Shown here piece by piece: positions 12,728-25,600 of a stretch of 64,000 nucleotides of DNA. Made by a program: the position numbers and the translations under genes. How positions within the stretch are numbered: the first letter of the stretch is position 1; the number at the start of each line of letters is the position of its first letter. The notes under the pieces were generated by a model. That model did not search any database. It was given only the letters and a program-made list of their open reading frames with translations, and was not told where the DNA came from. The stretch is from positions 47,983,116 to 48,047,115 of the forward strand of contig NC_088301.1 in assembly GCF_032854445.1 (NCBI RefSeq), written 5' to 3'. This stretch comes from Liolophura sinensis. Its lineage: Eukaryota; Mollusca; Polyplacophora; Chitonida; Chitonidae.

Positions 12728-13017
12728 GACGATGAGGAGTTATTAGAGGTGTGTGTACATATACTGTGTCGTTTTGTGGCATGGGAGAGTCCAGAGAGGG
12801 AAAGTCCATCACGCCACCACAGAACTATCATACTGAAGGCACCAGATACGACACTCCACCCATGATACACAGGGCCAGCCAGTTTCCGTTCTCTAACACC
12901 CCAGTGCTGAGCACCAAGGGAAGCAGCAATAAGTACCACTTGTTTGATCATGCTCTGGTTTTATCCCAGGTCTCAGGACTTCGAGGCAGGTGCTTTTAAT
13001 CATTAGGCCACCAAAGA
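12728..13017 (-). mobile_element. SINE-B copy with tRNA-like head
   Basis: Read on the minus strand it starts with a tRNA-like head (GGTGGCCTAATGATTAAAAG as A-box region, GGGATAAAACC as a decayed B-box), followed by a body with ACTGG..CACCCCAG and GGGTGGAGTGTC blocks, ending in GACTCTCCCATGCC and ACAGTATATGTACACACACC. The same body recurs at 15455-15530, 46110-46360 and 63520-63760. Confidence 0.65.
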
Positions 13018-14615
13018 GGTCATTGATCATATAAGCTTACCTAATTTTAACATTATCTCTGGGTTAATCATGAGAAATCAAGAATATAAATTTATTTCAC
13101 AATGTAAAAAATATGTAAAACCTTGATACAATTAGAACTCAGAGCCTATTCATGTTAGTTTATGTAAAAATTTATTCATGGTAAACAGATATGTTTCTAT
13201 GAAAACAGTTTGGATATTTCCTGTTATATCTAGCATCTTAACTAAATGTCAATTTGATCAGCCTCATATTAATATGGCTTGTCTACCTGTAAAACTTTTG
13301 AACATACAATTTTACACAATGAAAACAGATGTATTTTATGTCAAACTGCTGATGAGAAACAAACCATTACAATGTGGCAGGTTCCTGCTACCAAAGAGTG
13401 GCCATTCAGGAGATGTATGGGAAGTATCTTCCGATATAAAACAACATATCTGACAAAAACTGAAATATTACACTCTTATTCATGCAGAAACACAATACTA
13501 TCAGGATAATCCTCAGATGATTTACAAGACAAACGTATATACACATATGATACAACTTTCTCACCATACCAGCGTGAACTAGTAAACAGAGGTGTTTATA
13601 AGTAATTCAAACAGGCTTTGTTTATACAAAAAAAAACACACAATTAAAAATGGATGATCTACTTTTGCAGATCTGAAAAAGCAATTTCCAAAAATAAAAA
13701 CCTTCCTTCTTGGACGATATATAATCATAAATGTAAAACGTTACACTTCTCTCAATTTCCTGCAACATGTTGCCTTCTCTCCACCTTTACTCACTTCAAT
13801 GAAGTTCCCTTGCATCTAACATAACTGACTGCACCAAACTACAACGGTGTATATTCGGCAATTTTTGAGGAATTAGCCTAACAGAAGTCTTGACGTTAAG
13901 AAAAGGTTGACCATAAGGCCAGCTGCTTCACAAATTGATTCCACTATATGCGCACAACTACCTGGGCAATCCAGTGGACACACTCATAAGCTTTTTCCAC
14001 AAAACAAACCTATGCTAAGTTGACTAGAAATGCCTAGTATGGCAACACATTTTTATTACAAATGTGGACATGGAAGTAACAATCAACTTAGCTTACGACT
14101 GCATTTAATATGAACTCTGACAGTCAGGTCAGTAATGTGTAGGTTATTGTGCAAGGTCAGAACTATGTTGTTAACACACTGGGCGCACTCAAAAAGTACT
14201 TTTGAATCTAACAGAAATTGGCAAGAACAAAATTCTGTTATGCTCCCATGCTTTCAACATATCTTACTTCATTTATGGTTAACACACATTACTGATAATT
14301 ACTTGTGATAGCCTCTTGATAAAGAAACAGAAATATAGTCCATGTACAATATTTTGCTCAAAGGCTTGGTGGTTTCGAAAGAGGAATTTTTTTTCCGGTG
14401 AAAAAGTCAACACACAAAAAAATATGCTGCCAAAATATGTCTTCACATATAATAAAGAAACAGTGACAGAAGTAATGAGTACAAGAACTCCCATACATGC
14501 ACAATGCTGTGAGGAGGATGTGTATAGTACAAGATGAACAGAAGAAATGTACAAAATGTGACTAAATTTAAGTATGAATTCAGGTTAGTTGATGGCAAAT
14601 GAAATGGGTTCAGCA

Positions 14616-17600
14616 CTACTCATCCATGTATGGAAGCCAAAATGCCTGAAATAAACAAGAAATAATTCACTGTTTGAGAATCATGTGGGTCATGTTGAGG
14701 GAATTAAAGACAAACTTCTGACCATATCCACTGAAAAAGATCTTGTACTCTGATGAGTTTGAGCTATCATACTGGGTGGCTTTGTAGATGCCTGTAGTGT
14801 CATAAAATCCTGTATGGGAAAACCCATAAATCATTACATTATGGGTAACACCTGTTAACTGTAGTATAATTAGTTCATATTACAGGATTTTATTACATTG
14901 CCTTTAACAGGTACAGGTGCCCTTTATGTAATAGGTGTTACATTATGGGTAAGCTTGATCAATGCATGTTTCTGAGCATTGCATCAGGGTGCCATAATGT
15001 GACACACCTGCATTCAATTGGATTGTATTCTTAAATCTGTTATTTGTCACATTTTATCTAAAACAACTAGTGATTTTTTTTTTATAAATCTTTACTCCCA
15101 TTATCTACATGTAAATCGTTTAATGTAAGACATTTTACTAGGCCTGCAAACTAAAACAATCATCAAAATAAACCAGTGAGTATTCACTGCGTCTGCCTGG
15201 TGTGCATCTGCTCATGGATACCTATGGTGAAATACATAAATCTACTATTCGTAAGTAAAAATATATCTTTAGGGAGACTACAGGAAAACACAGCAGTCTG
15301 CCAAACACTAGTCTGTAAAGCTGTGGCTAAATCAGCAAAAGCTGGATGTGAGCTTGAGACTTTAACCTTTTATAAGGGAAACTGCACTTCCCAAATGGTA
15401 CTTTATATGTACATGTATGTATGTTTGGCGCATGTTTGGAGTTTTACGCCTTACAATTTTTCAGTCATATGACGAAAAGGAGTCATTAGGTGTGTGTACA
15501 TATACAGTGTCTTCTTGTGGCAGTCAAATGGTCATTTAAAGTGAACATGAAGTCTGCCACTATATATGCGTAGAACAAAGGATACAGTACATATTTATCA
15601 TAAATATGTAAAAAATTCTATATAGTTTCCGAAGCCAAGAAGATTAAGTTCGATATTGGGGATACGGCACTGACAGACAATTCACTCCGAGTAACCATGT
15701 TGTAGAAGCCCTTATGAACTTGGCCAATCACTAGCGCTAAAACCGTCATGTGATAATTGGCTGTCATGTCAAAAAACCTATTAGCTCTCAACTGTCAGTG
15801 TGGTTTCTTATAATGTATAGACAGATATCGATGCAATGAATTGCATTTTGTAGTTCGTTTAAGTGTTAAACTGGTGACTTTTGAACCACACATTTATGAG
15901 AAGGGAACTGAAAACGGCTGCTCGTGTCACAATGGGTACATGTCGGGTAGGATACCACAGTAACCTGTCAGGGTGAGCTGGCAGGAAAGCCACCTCGGGA
16001 GAGACATTGCCTGAAGAAAAACATTGTGACTTTGCATTATTTTTCCTTAGCAAGGTCAGACTTATTTCAAAAATATCTTCCCAAAATCTGAATGAAAGAG
16101 TCTGTTATAAATCAGAAGGTTCTGCTAGGATCGGGTAAATTCCCTGATGCAGGGCAAGGATGAGCAGGACTGCACAAACATGACGCATGTGTCCACGAAC
16201 ATCCCCGTGACCGAGCACTAAAGTAAAAGAAATATATGCCGTTTGAAAACACACAGAGCTGAGGCTCTTTGTTTGGGTGTCAGGTGTTTTTGTTTGTATT
16301 TTCTCATCGTCACATTGTTTAATACTGGTGGTACAGGAGAGCTCCTAGGTTTTGTGACGTCACTCTGGATAGATACAACATGGCAAAATGGTGTCACCAA
16401 ATAAGTGGGTAGGTACTGACGATTGTTTGATAATTCCTTTTGTTGATAAGCAGTGTAGAATTTTAAAAATATTTTTAGAACATTTCTGGAATACTACTTT
16501 ATTAATTAATTCAGATTTAGTGGCTGACTTTACGTTCACTCTAAATTTTACGCTTCAGATATATCCATCATGGGGACCTCCCAATATTACCAAAGTTTGA
16601 CAGAAAAAATTGCCCATTGTAACATTTTAATGGGTATTTTGATCTACGCATTCTGAATCAACAGATCTAATCCACAGTGTTTCTTACCATATTAGTGCAG
16701 GCTGTGGCTAGCATCATGAAGCGTGGGTTAAACTGCACACATTGGACAGGTCCTGGATGGTCACATCCCAACATGGCTATTTTGCTACCAGAGATTGTAC
16801 TCCAACAGTGCATCTTGCCATCAGATGACCCTGTGACAATAAAAATTATAATATAAAAAAACCAATAAAATTAATTTAAATAAAGAAAAAAAAAATAAAT
16901 AAATAAAATTTCAAAAATACAAAAGAAAAAAGAAAAGTTTCCATCAACTCACCTGAGATGACAAACTGTGAATCGGGTGTAAATGATGCCTCCAGTGGGA
17001 TCTGCCGACTATTTGTAAAACCCTGCAATAAAGGTGATTGACGAAATCAAAAAGAGCCAATAAAACTTCATTACTACTTTAAAAAGTATGTAAACAAAAT
17101 ATTGTATGCGAGAAGGATGGGAAATCTTTCAGGTATTTACAATTTAATTTTTCGTCCTCAGCATTCATCAATTCACATATTCATTAATTTAATTAGTCTA
17201 ATGAGGTACATGTAGTCATAAAAATGGAGGTCTGTCTTATGGGCAAAATCAGAAAAGTGGGATTAAACCACTAGCCTTTGGCAAGTATGTGACAACTTTT
17301 CCACATGTAACCACCTACATGGTTGTGTCAAATGCCTTTTTGCCACCAGATCCCTCAAATCAGAATAGGGAATGGAATCTTTAAAAAGGCTCATTGTCCT
17401 AAGGTGAGACTCAACCAACACCATGTGCATTCTACTGAACAAATGACGATCATTTTAACCACCTCCCAGTATTAACATATTAAAATCACAAGAAACGCTT
17501 CTGTTAGCAATCAAATGTACATGTATTGTGCAAGAAGGATTTTATTTGATAATAATTCCCCCACATTTAAAATTGCTTAATTAGAACTCACTGTAAATGA

Positions 17601-20600
17601 ATGAACTGGAGTTCCATGAAAAGCATCGATGAGGCGAATAATTTGTCCATTCGTTGAAATGACAATAAATTTGCCATCCGGACTAAATTTCATTCCTGTC
17701 CATTCACAATCTTTTTCTTGTGGCAAGTTAAAGGTGGTAAATGGTCCCTGTAATGGCAGGAATACAAACCCCTAGTAGTTAGTCAAATGGATATCCAAAA
17801 ATCAGGAATGTCATGACTTCTAAATCAAACTACTACATACAGTAAGAACACAGTGAGACAACAAAGTGATGTGGTTCCATTTTTATAATTTACAACACAT
17901 GTACTTAAGACAACATCTTCAGCTTTGATGTATATTATTTTGTTTTCAAATTTCAAAGAAAATAAATATACGGATGTATTCTTATATTCTTGATTATCAT
18001 ACACTTAAAGGATTAGTGTCCAGATTTAGCTACTGGTCCTAATTATAAAGATTATAACCTGTTTAAACAGTGTATGACCAGGAGGACTTTAAATCCACCA
18101 AAATCAACAGATTAACTGCCCTAATCAATTTCAAGCCTGCTGCCCGTTACCGCTCAGCAGGTGACTTTGTTTGGGTTGTGTAACCAGGGAATTCTTATCA
18201 AAACGATATCATTTTTGAGATGGATTCTAGCTACGCAGAACGAAATATACCACTGAATCAATCTGAAGCCCTGATTGATGATGGGGAAAAGTTTCGCTTT
18301 ATGACACTGACATCTCTGGTCAGACTTTAGATTTCTAACGTGGAATTTGATCTTTGTCCACTATTACCAACAACACAGGCAATATGGAGTGATAAGCTAT
18401 AGTTTTATCCAGTGTTACACGGTACCTTTCGCGTGTTAATCTTAAAATTTAACATCTACTGACTATTCTTTCCCTCTGTCTGCTTCATAATAAATTTCAT
18501 TGTATTTCTCAAGGTATTCAAAATTCATTGAAATTAGTCGTGTACAATGTAAATACATGTACAACTGGGATGTCTTCCTTAGTGTACAAAGGTTTACTAT
18601 CTATCAATTTACAGGTCACTTAAACTTCAGGGTTTAGTCGACTGTAGCTCACATAGTACCATATCTGTAGAATTCAGCTGTATTCCTCTTGTACATTTCA
18701 GCTGTACAAAGAGAAGATACAGGCTGTTCCATCTCGTACTACAAATCCATGGGTCCCTGAGGCTCAAATCTTCTGTAAACTTGAAAAAACTTGCAAAAAA
18801 CTCTAGGGTCATTCAACGTCTTGTTTTCATTTATTTATTTGACTGGTGTTTTACATTGTACTCAAGAATATTTAACTTATATGATGTGGGTAAGCATTAT
18901 GGTGGGAGGAAACCGGGCAGAGCTCCAGGGCAGATATCAATGACTATCCTCAGGATGCTGACAGACCTTCCCATACACAGCCGGAGAGGAAGCACAACCT
19001 GTTTTTACAACCGTGTGCAGAACAGCAAACCCTTTTGTAGAGAAATTTGACATGCTCTTTGTCACTCTTGTAGCTTTTTAACACTGAACTAAACGGTGAA
19101 GCTATCATCTCACAACGGTTGGACTTGTATGACTTTATTTAGCAAAGACTACTGAAAGTTGGCAGAAAAAATAATTTTAAGTCCCATTCAGATTATTGTG
19201 CCCTCTTTTAAAATATTTTTTTAAAACTCAGTTTAACAACTGATATAAACTAGGGTAACTATTTATGAATAAATAAGAAATCTGGACACTAAGACTTTAA
19301 AATATGGTAAAAAGAAACCATACACAAATAAAATTACACCTGAACAAAGTAGATTAGAAATTACAGAAATATGGAATATGACTGCTTTGTTGAACCCCTA
19401 CCTTGTCAAACGATCTCAAGTCATACAATTTCACTCTTTCAGAGTTGATGCCAGCTGAAAATATTAATCCCTCAGGGTCAAACCCTGCTACTGGTCTTCC
19501 TGGTAAATGCATCAACCCCTGGAAATCAACAATGTTTTAAAAAGGTTACAAAACAGGACAACAACAATATCACTGATTCATGAAAGATTCACCATTCAAA
19601 ATGTCTTTTTATAAAATAAACCGCAATCTTCTCCTCTTATCTTACCAAGGCCAAGAAGGATTAGAATACGTAACCTAATTTGTTACATTCAAACAATAGA
19701 TGCAATTTTCAATACATGTTATACATGTAGTAAATGAGAAATAGAGCATATTAAATTGCTGTTCTAATATTTTCCTAACTATCTGACAGATTTATCATCA
19801 AATGATCACTACCATCAAGACAGAAATGAAAGAATTTAACATCCACAGCTGTGACTAAAATAAAAGTACTTTTTTTTTTTTTTACAAAGATCTGTTAAAC
19901 TGCAATAAAACCCCGTTACATACCTGGCAGTTTTGTGACTTCAAATCCCACAAACGAATTGTTTTATCAAGTGAGCCAGAGAGGAATGTGTCGTTAATAG
20001 GAGACATCGTTAAAGTTACTACCCTGTGAATGAAAACCGGGTTCAAACACAATGAAAACATGGGCTTATCCACTTTGTCCTCAAACAAATTTTATACATG
20101 CATTTCCTCAACTTTTCTGAAACTGTGTAGTATTTAAAAAGATCAGTTTACTCTAATACATCATGTTACAGACATGAGTAGATGAATATTGGTATATCAA
20201 CACAATAAAAATATACTCACTTTTTGGTATGCCCAGTGAAATACCTAATGTATTTGTTGTCATGTAATGATAAATATCTGATGGTATCTGAAAGAAAAAT
20301 TTATTTAAAATAAAACACTATTTTGATAATGTTGCTGATTTACACGTAGGAATGAGTAAATACAAATAAATGAACCAGTTATGTTTTTACTGGTGTTTAT
20401 GAATATCAGATTACCAAGGGTGAATTCCTAATGAGGAAATGTTTCCATAGATTTAGCTATTATCAGACAATTCACATAAATCTAACAACTATCGTATAGT
20501 ACCTAATCGTTTAAAGGTAAAATTATCCTGCAGACAATCACATTATCATTCATGATTTTATGATAAATCCCATGGCTGATTTCTGTGACAAGACACACTG

Positions 20601-20720
20601 CAACACACTGAATGAGTACCTACCATCGACTTTGGTTGAACTGTGTAATGCTGTATTTGGAGCATGAGTATAACAAATGAGATCCACTCCATATTTCTTA
20701 CTATTCAAGGTTCTTTTGGC
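14616..20720 (-). CDS. WDR82: WDR82 (Swd2), COMPASS/PNUTS WD-repeat protein, 5' incomplete
   Basis: WD40 beta-propeller protein that brings SETD1 histone H3K4 methyltransferase complexes to RNA polymerase II and also acts in PNUTS-PP1 termination complexes (family knowledge). Eight in-phase exons: 20624-20720, 20221-20287, 19924-20023, 19402-19518, 17592-17747, 16953-17022, 16688-16830, 14616-14645, giving 259 residues to the stop. Diagnostic text: [120 protein letters not shown] and a final AFWLPYMDE. Human WDR82 is 313 residues, so about 55 N-terminal residues (first propeller blade) are missing; I find no exon for them on either side, and the 200-N gap at 21279-21478 is the likely place. 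Very strongly conserved elsewhere, so identity is secure. Confidence 0.95.
15455..15535 (-). repeat. SINE-B fragment
   Basis: GACGAAAAGGAGTCATTAGG and GTGTGTACATATACAGTGTC, then TTCTTGTGGCAG, match the tail end of the SINE-B copies at 12728-13017 and 63520-63760. It lies in the last intron of WDR82. Confidence 0.6.
18823..19035 (-). mobile_element. SINE-A copy in WDR82 intron
   Basis: On the plus strand: TTTATTTGACTGGTGTTTTA, then GTACTCAAGAATATTTAACT, GGTGGGAGGAAACCGGGCAG and CTTCCCATACACAGCCGGAG. It matches the reverse complement of the plus-oriented copies, so the element runs on the minus strand. The tRNA head is lost. Confidence 0.7.
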
Positions 20721-21278
20721 CTGCAACGCACAAGAAACATGCCGACCAATTATGTTTATTATACAGAAAGTAATAACTCAAAATTCAAGCCTACACATTT
20801 GCAATAATGAGTATGGAGGTAAGCGAGTTATTCACTGTATCAGTTTTCATGACTTTGTGAAATATGCACATGTAACTAATGAAATGGTGTGTTTGTACTC
20901 TTGCCCCCACCCCCACAACTCTTCTATAAATTCTTCCTTTCTGCACCAGATTCAAAACTTTTACTTAAAAAGGGGGAAAAACATAAAATGAATTAAACAT
21001 GAATAGACTGACCCTTAAATACTGTATCTAAAATACATTTACCTATGTTTTTCCTTTCTTTTTTCACTAAATTAAATGCGGAATTGCAAGGTGAGACTTG
21101 TAAACCAATAATCATGTATGTCACCAATATCACACAACTTCGTCTACACCTAAATATAATTGCTGTTGGCTGTACTTCTGTAATGTGTACCTGTGCACAA
21201 AAAGTGAATATGGCACACTCTTTAGAGCCAGTGTGAATTCATTAGTAACGTGGTGAAAACAATTCGCTACGCCCACTT

Positions 21279-21478
21279 NNNNNNNNNNNNNNNNNNNNNN
21301 NNNNNNNNNNNNNNNNNNNNNNNNNNNNNNNNNNNNNNNNNNNNNNNNNNNNNNNNNNNNNNNNNNNNNNNNNNNNNNNNNNNNNNNNNNNNNNNNNNNN
21401 NNNNNNNNNNNNNNNNNNNNNNNNNNNNNNNNNNNNNNNNNNNNNNNNNNNNNNNNNNNNNNNNNNNNNNNNNNNNNN
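21279..21478. other. Assembly gap, 200 N
   Basis: A run of exactly 200 N, probably a placeholder of fixed size, so true distance and even adjacency are uncertain here. Confidence 0.99.
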
Positions 21479-22067
21479 AATAATACATTCTGCTGCTTTT
21501 AAATCCTCCTAAAGCTGCTTTCAACAAAACAGTGATCTTAATAATTAATTTTCAGGTTTTGAGTTTTTCAGAAAAATTTCCATGACCATATCGGGTGTAT
21601 CTATGAATAGGAGCTTCTCATTTTTACCATGTTAGGCAGTTAGCCTGCTGCTTTTGATTTTTTTCATCCAGTCTTATCTCCAAGATAGGTCAGCCAATCC
21701 GCTTTTGTTGATTTCTCTGTAGACTTCATGGTCCACCTGATTGTGCACAGGAGTGAGAAATCTTTCGTCTTCAAGAAAAATACCAAACTGAAGGAGCAGG
21801 ACACAGTGTTCTGAATGGATGTAGCGAGTAACATTTAGCAGCTGTGTCAGAATTTTACCTGTAATTAGCAGCTGAAAGCATAACTCTTCAGGGCTATGAA
21901 TAACAAATTAATAAAATGCTAGTTATGTATCAGGATTATGTTGGAGATTTCAATTCAAGACTATGCGGACATGTGTAGAGAACTAGAAGAGGAAAATGTG
22001 AAGCTGTCTATCATTCAAGTGATTACAAACCAGAGGGTTTTTTGTGCACTTATAATAGACACTTTTT

Positions 22068-22205
22068 ATTTATTTATTTATTTGTTTGATTAGTGTTTTA
22101 CGCCATATTCAAGAATATTTCACTTATACAACGGCAGCCAGCATTATGGTGGGAGGAAACCAGGCAGAGCCTGTTGGAAACCCAAGACCATCCGCAGGTG
22201 GGTGG
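22068..22205 (-). mobile_element. SINE-A copy
   Basis: TTTATTTATTTATTTGTTTG, TTAGTGTTTTACGCCATATT, CAAGAATATTTCACTTATAC, GGTGGGAGGAAACCAGGCAG and CCAAGACCATCCGCAGGTGG are typical blocks in order. The tRNA-derived part is truncated. Confidence 0.75.
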
Positions 22206-22616
22206 AAGACTGTAATAGACACTGATGCATAAAGAGAAATTACATGTACATGTATAGTTGAATGCAAGAGAGAGTGAACCGTATAACCATAATTTTCTTA
22301 CAAGCTCTTTTAATGTGTGTGGAATAAATAATGTTTACTGCCAGTATTTTATGGTTTAATGATCCATCTACTTCAAATCATAATAGCTGAAGCACATGAT
22401 ATCTGAGCAACTTCATGGGAAAATATGACTGACCCAAACCAGGAAATGAATTTCAGCTTCACAATGGCAGCCGCATGTACTACACTAATGCTCTGGGTAG
22501 GACAAGCCAGCTCAAAGGGAACCTTGTATAACGTTTGCAATTAATGGTCCCTGTTATTATTTTTTATTTATAAGGAACAAAGCCTAAGACCGAAGTCCAA
22601 ACGCCCAAACAGCAAA

Positions 22617-25600
22617 ATGCCTTCAGTTAGGAAGCCTGAAGCCCCTGCAGAAGTCCAGCTCATGTCAAATTCCGAGCTGGCAGTTGAGCTGAGGTCAAGG
22701 GGAGTAGATGTTGGACCAATAATAGGCAAGTTGTGGAGCATGTATCTACTCTGATATCCAGAATAGATATAATTTTTATATTGCAATTATGTCATAGCTG
22801 CTCTAAGCCAGTCATCAGCACACTCTGGTCACGTGCCTGAAGTACTGGAGTTGAAAACAATGCAAAATTAACCCATTTGAGATAGGCACAAGTTTAGCAT
22901 TAAAAAAAAAAAAAGAAAAGAAAATTATAGCTTTTTGGTAAGGAATTCTTTCTGGAAAAGTAATCAGAAGGTGCCTAGCTTTTCAAATAAGATAGTTTCA
23001 GTGTCCTGTAATGTGTTTTCAGCAGAAATCAGCGTTTTGCCCATTTAGCTCCATTTTATTTATCACCTCTTGCTCCTTGCCCAGGTGCCAGCAAACCTGG
23101 TGCTCAAAACTTAGAATAAGTCATTGTATAAATTTTAGCCTAGAAGATTTCTTCATACATGTAAATGTATATTATGTAAAACCCAATAGTTCTGACTTAT
23201 CATATTTTTTGTGCAGCAACAACTCGCAGAGTATATGAAAGGAAGCTTGCTGAATTACTTCAAGGTGGACCTCTTGCTCATGTCAGTTCTTCAGAAGATG
23301 AAGGTAATCCATGGTGATTTGTGCGGCATTGTGTATGCAGATCCTGTTCAAGTCGTTCATATTGATCAAGGGAAGTAACTGTGATGTGTTTTGTATTTGG
23401 AAATAATAAAAGGCATGACTCCTAGTTGGTTCTAAACAGTGCCACCAGCTGTCCACACGCCTTGTTTATTGTTATAACAGAACCATCTAATCTTGAACAG
23501 ATAACTGCATCCAGAAATGCTTCATACTCACTACAAGAAAGGACTTATATGTAGTTTTTATACACCCTCACCATTAGGCGTGCTTATTTTGTTAGAGCGA
23601 TTTTGTCAATCTGTCCATCTGTATCCATGTCCGGGCTATTTCTCCAATTGTTTTCCACAAAGAGTTAAAATTTTTGGTGGATACATACATAAACAGATGA
23701 CAATATGTCGTGACTCACATCAGTTCATTTCTGCAGTTGTCATGGTAACCACATAACCCTTTTCCTATATATATATAATATATATATATATATTATATAT
23801 ATATATATATAAAATATATATAAATATAAGGAAATACTATGTAAATAGATATGATTTCCTGTCTGGGGTGTATTTCCAATTGTTTTCCCACACAGATTTA
23901 ATTAATGATGGATACATACATACACAGATGACGATGTGTTGTGACTCACAATTTTTCATTTCCGTGGTTTTCGTTGTGATCACATAGCCATTTTCCCGAT
24001 ATACTATATAGATAGATATGATTTTGAGTCCGTGCTAAACATGTAGCTTTAATTGTTTTTCATGGAGAGTTTTAATTTTTGGTAGATACATACTCAGATG
24101 ACGATGTGTCACAACTCGCATTTGTTCATTTGCGTGGTTGTCATGGTAACTACATAGCCATTTTCCTTGTATATACTGTATAAATAGGTATGATTTCATG
24201 TCCAGCTATTTTTTGAGGAGAGTTTTCATTTTTGGTGGATACAATGTATCTGTGTATGTATTACATACATACACAGATGATGATGTGTCCAGACTCACAT
24301 TTGTTCATTTCCACAGTTGTTCATGGTGACCACATAGCCATTTTCCCTTATGTTTATACTAAATAAACAGATATAATTTCATGTCTGGGCTAAAACTCCA
24401 ACTGTTTTCCACACAGATTTTCATTTTTGGTGGATACATACATACATACATACATAAACAGATGATGATGTGTCACGACTCACATTTGTCCATTTGTGCG
24501 GTAGTCATGGTTACCAGATTGCCATTTCCCTATGTCTGCTACATAAATAGGTATGATTTCATGTCCATGCTCTAACTCCAACAGTTTTCCACAGAAGAGT
24601 TTTCATATGTGAACCTATCATTAACACCCATGAAGATTCCCCTCATCAGTTATATTCACCACACTGCTACTGGTATTCTTTTATGCATTTCGAACAAATA
24701 CATTTGTTGGGGCATATGTTGTGTTCACCTGAACTCTTGTTAGCTGATAACGTCATTTAAGGGTAAAGAAATTTGTATTGTCTGCTTACAAGTTTTAGGA
24801 TTTCTTTTGTTTTATCCTGTAGATGAAGAAATGGAAGATGAAACTTATGAAGGAGAGGTCCTTGAAAGTGAGGAACCAGAAATTGTACCGCCTTCAAAAT
24901 CATCTGGGTAAGTTACATAGATTTAACGGGATGATGATTCTACTGAAATTACTGTGAAGTACTTAATTTTCGCTTGGAACTAATTTTTGCGGATTTTGAC
25001 TTTGGTGGACATAAAACAAAGTGGGAGTTTATTCGTCTTGAGTTTGATCAATCTTTGCTATCCTCGTAAAGTAAGAGAAAAGTAAGCAATTCGGTTATGA
25101 CAGGAATAAGGTATGTGTATATATGTACACATTAGGTGAAATAAATCAATATTTTGTTACACAACAGTGCAATGAATGAAAAAAATTTTTTTTTCCTCAT
25201 TCACCACAGGTACCAGTCATCTATTCGACCAAGACCTCACATCAGAGAGAGTTACTCAAGTCAGGAAGCAGGCACGTACGCTAGCCGCTCATACAGTGGA
25301 TCTGGGTGGGTAGTTACTGGATGACATTGGTAACAGTATCTCTGGTTGTTAGAGGGGTACATGTCATAAGGTCTTTTAACTCACCTAGTCCTTGATTTAC
25401 ACATGTACACATTCTTTAATAAAAATGTATACCTTGATTAAATTGATTTAAGAAATGCAATAAGACTAGTTAGTTAAATCACTCGAGTTGTACACAAAGG
25501 CAGTTGTACTGCATATTTTTGTCTCAAAGTATTCCTCTTTACAAGTACATGTATGTTCTCAAATTACCTATCCTACATTGGGGTAAAAGTACATATTGCC

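Larger units (their letters stand above)
11258..14615. other. Intergenic and probable WDR82 3' UTR
   Basis: Holds a 52-bp minisatellite (12030-12340) and a minus-oriented SINE-B copy (12728-13017). The part from roughly 13090 or 14050 up to 14615 is probably WDR82 3' UTR: minus-strand AATAAA signals occur at 13092-13097 and 14052-14057. Several short open frames here have no domain and no splice support. Confidence 0.45.
20721..22616. other. WDR82 5' region, gap and LEM gene promoter side
   Basis: No exon is recognisable. It includes the assembly gap at 21279-21478 and a SINE-A copy at 22068-22205. WDR82 (minus) and the LEM gene (plus) point away from each other, so both promoters should lie here or in the gap. 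A pyrimidine-rich TTTTTTATTTATAAG just before 22576 could be the acceptor of a 5' UTR intron of the LEM gene. Confidence 0.5.

Noticed and set aside
14831-14960. Inverted ATTACATTATGGGTAACACC blocks in the last WDR82 intron as a MITE
   Set aside because: Arms are short and only partly matched; no target duplication is visible.
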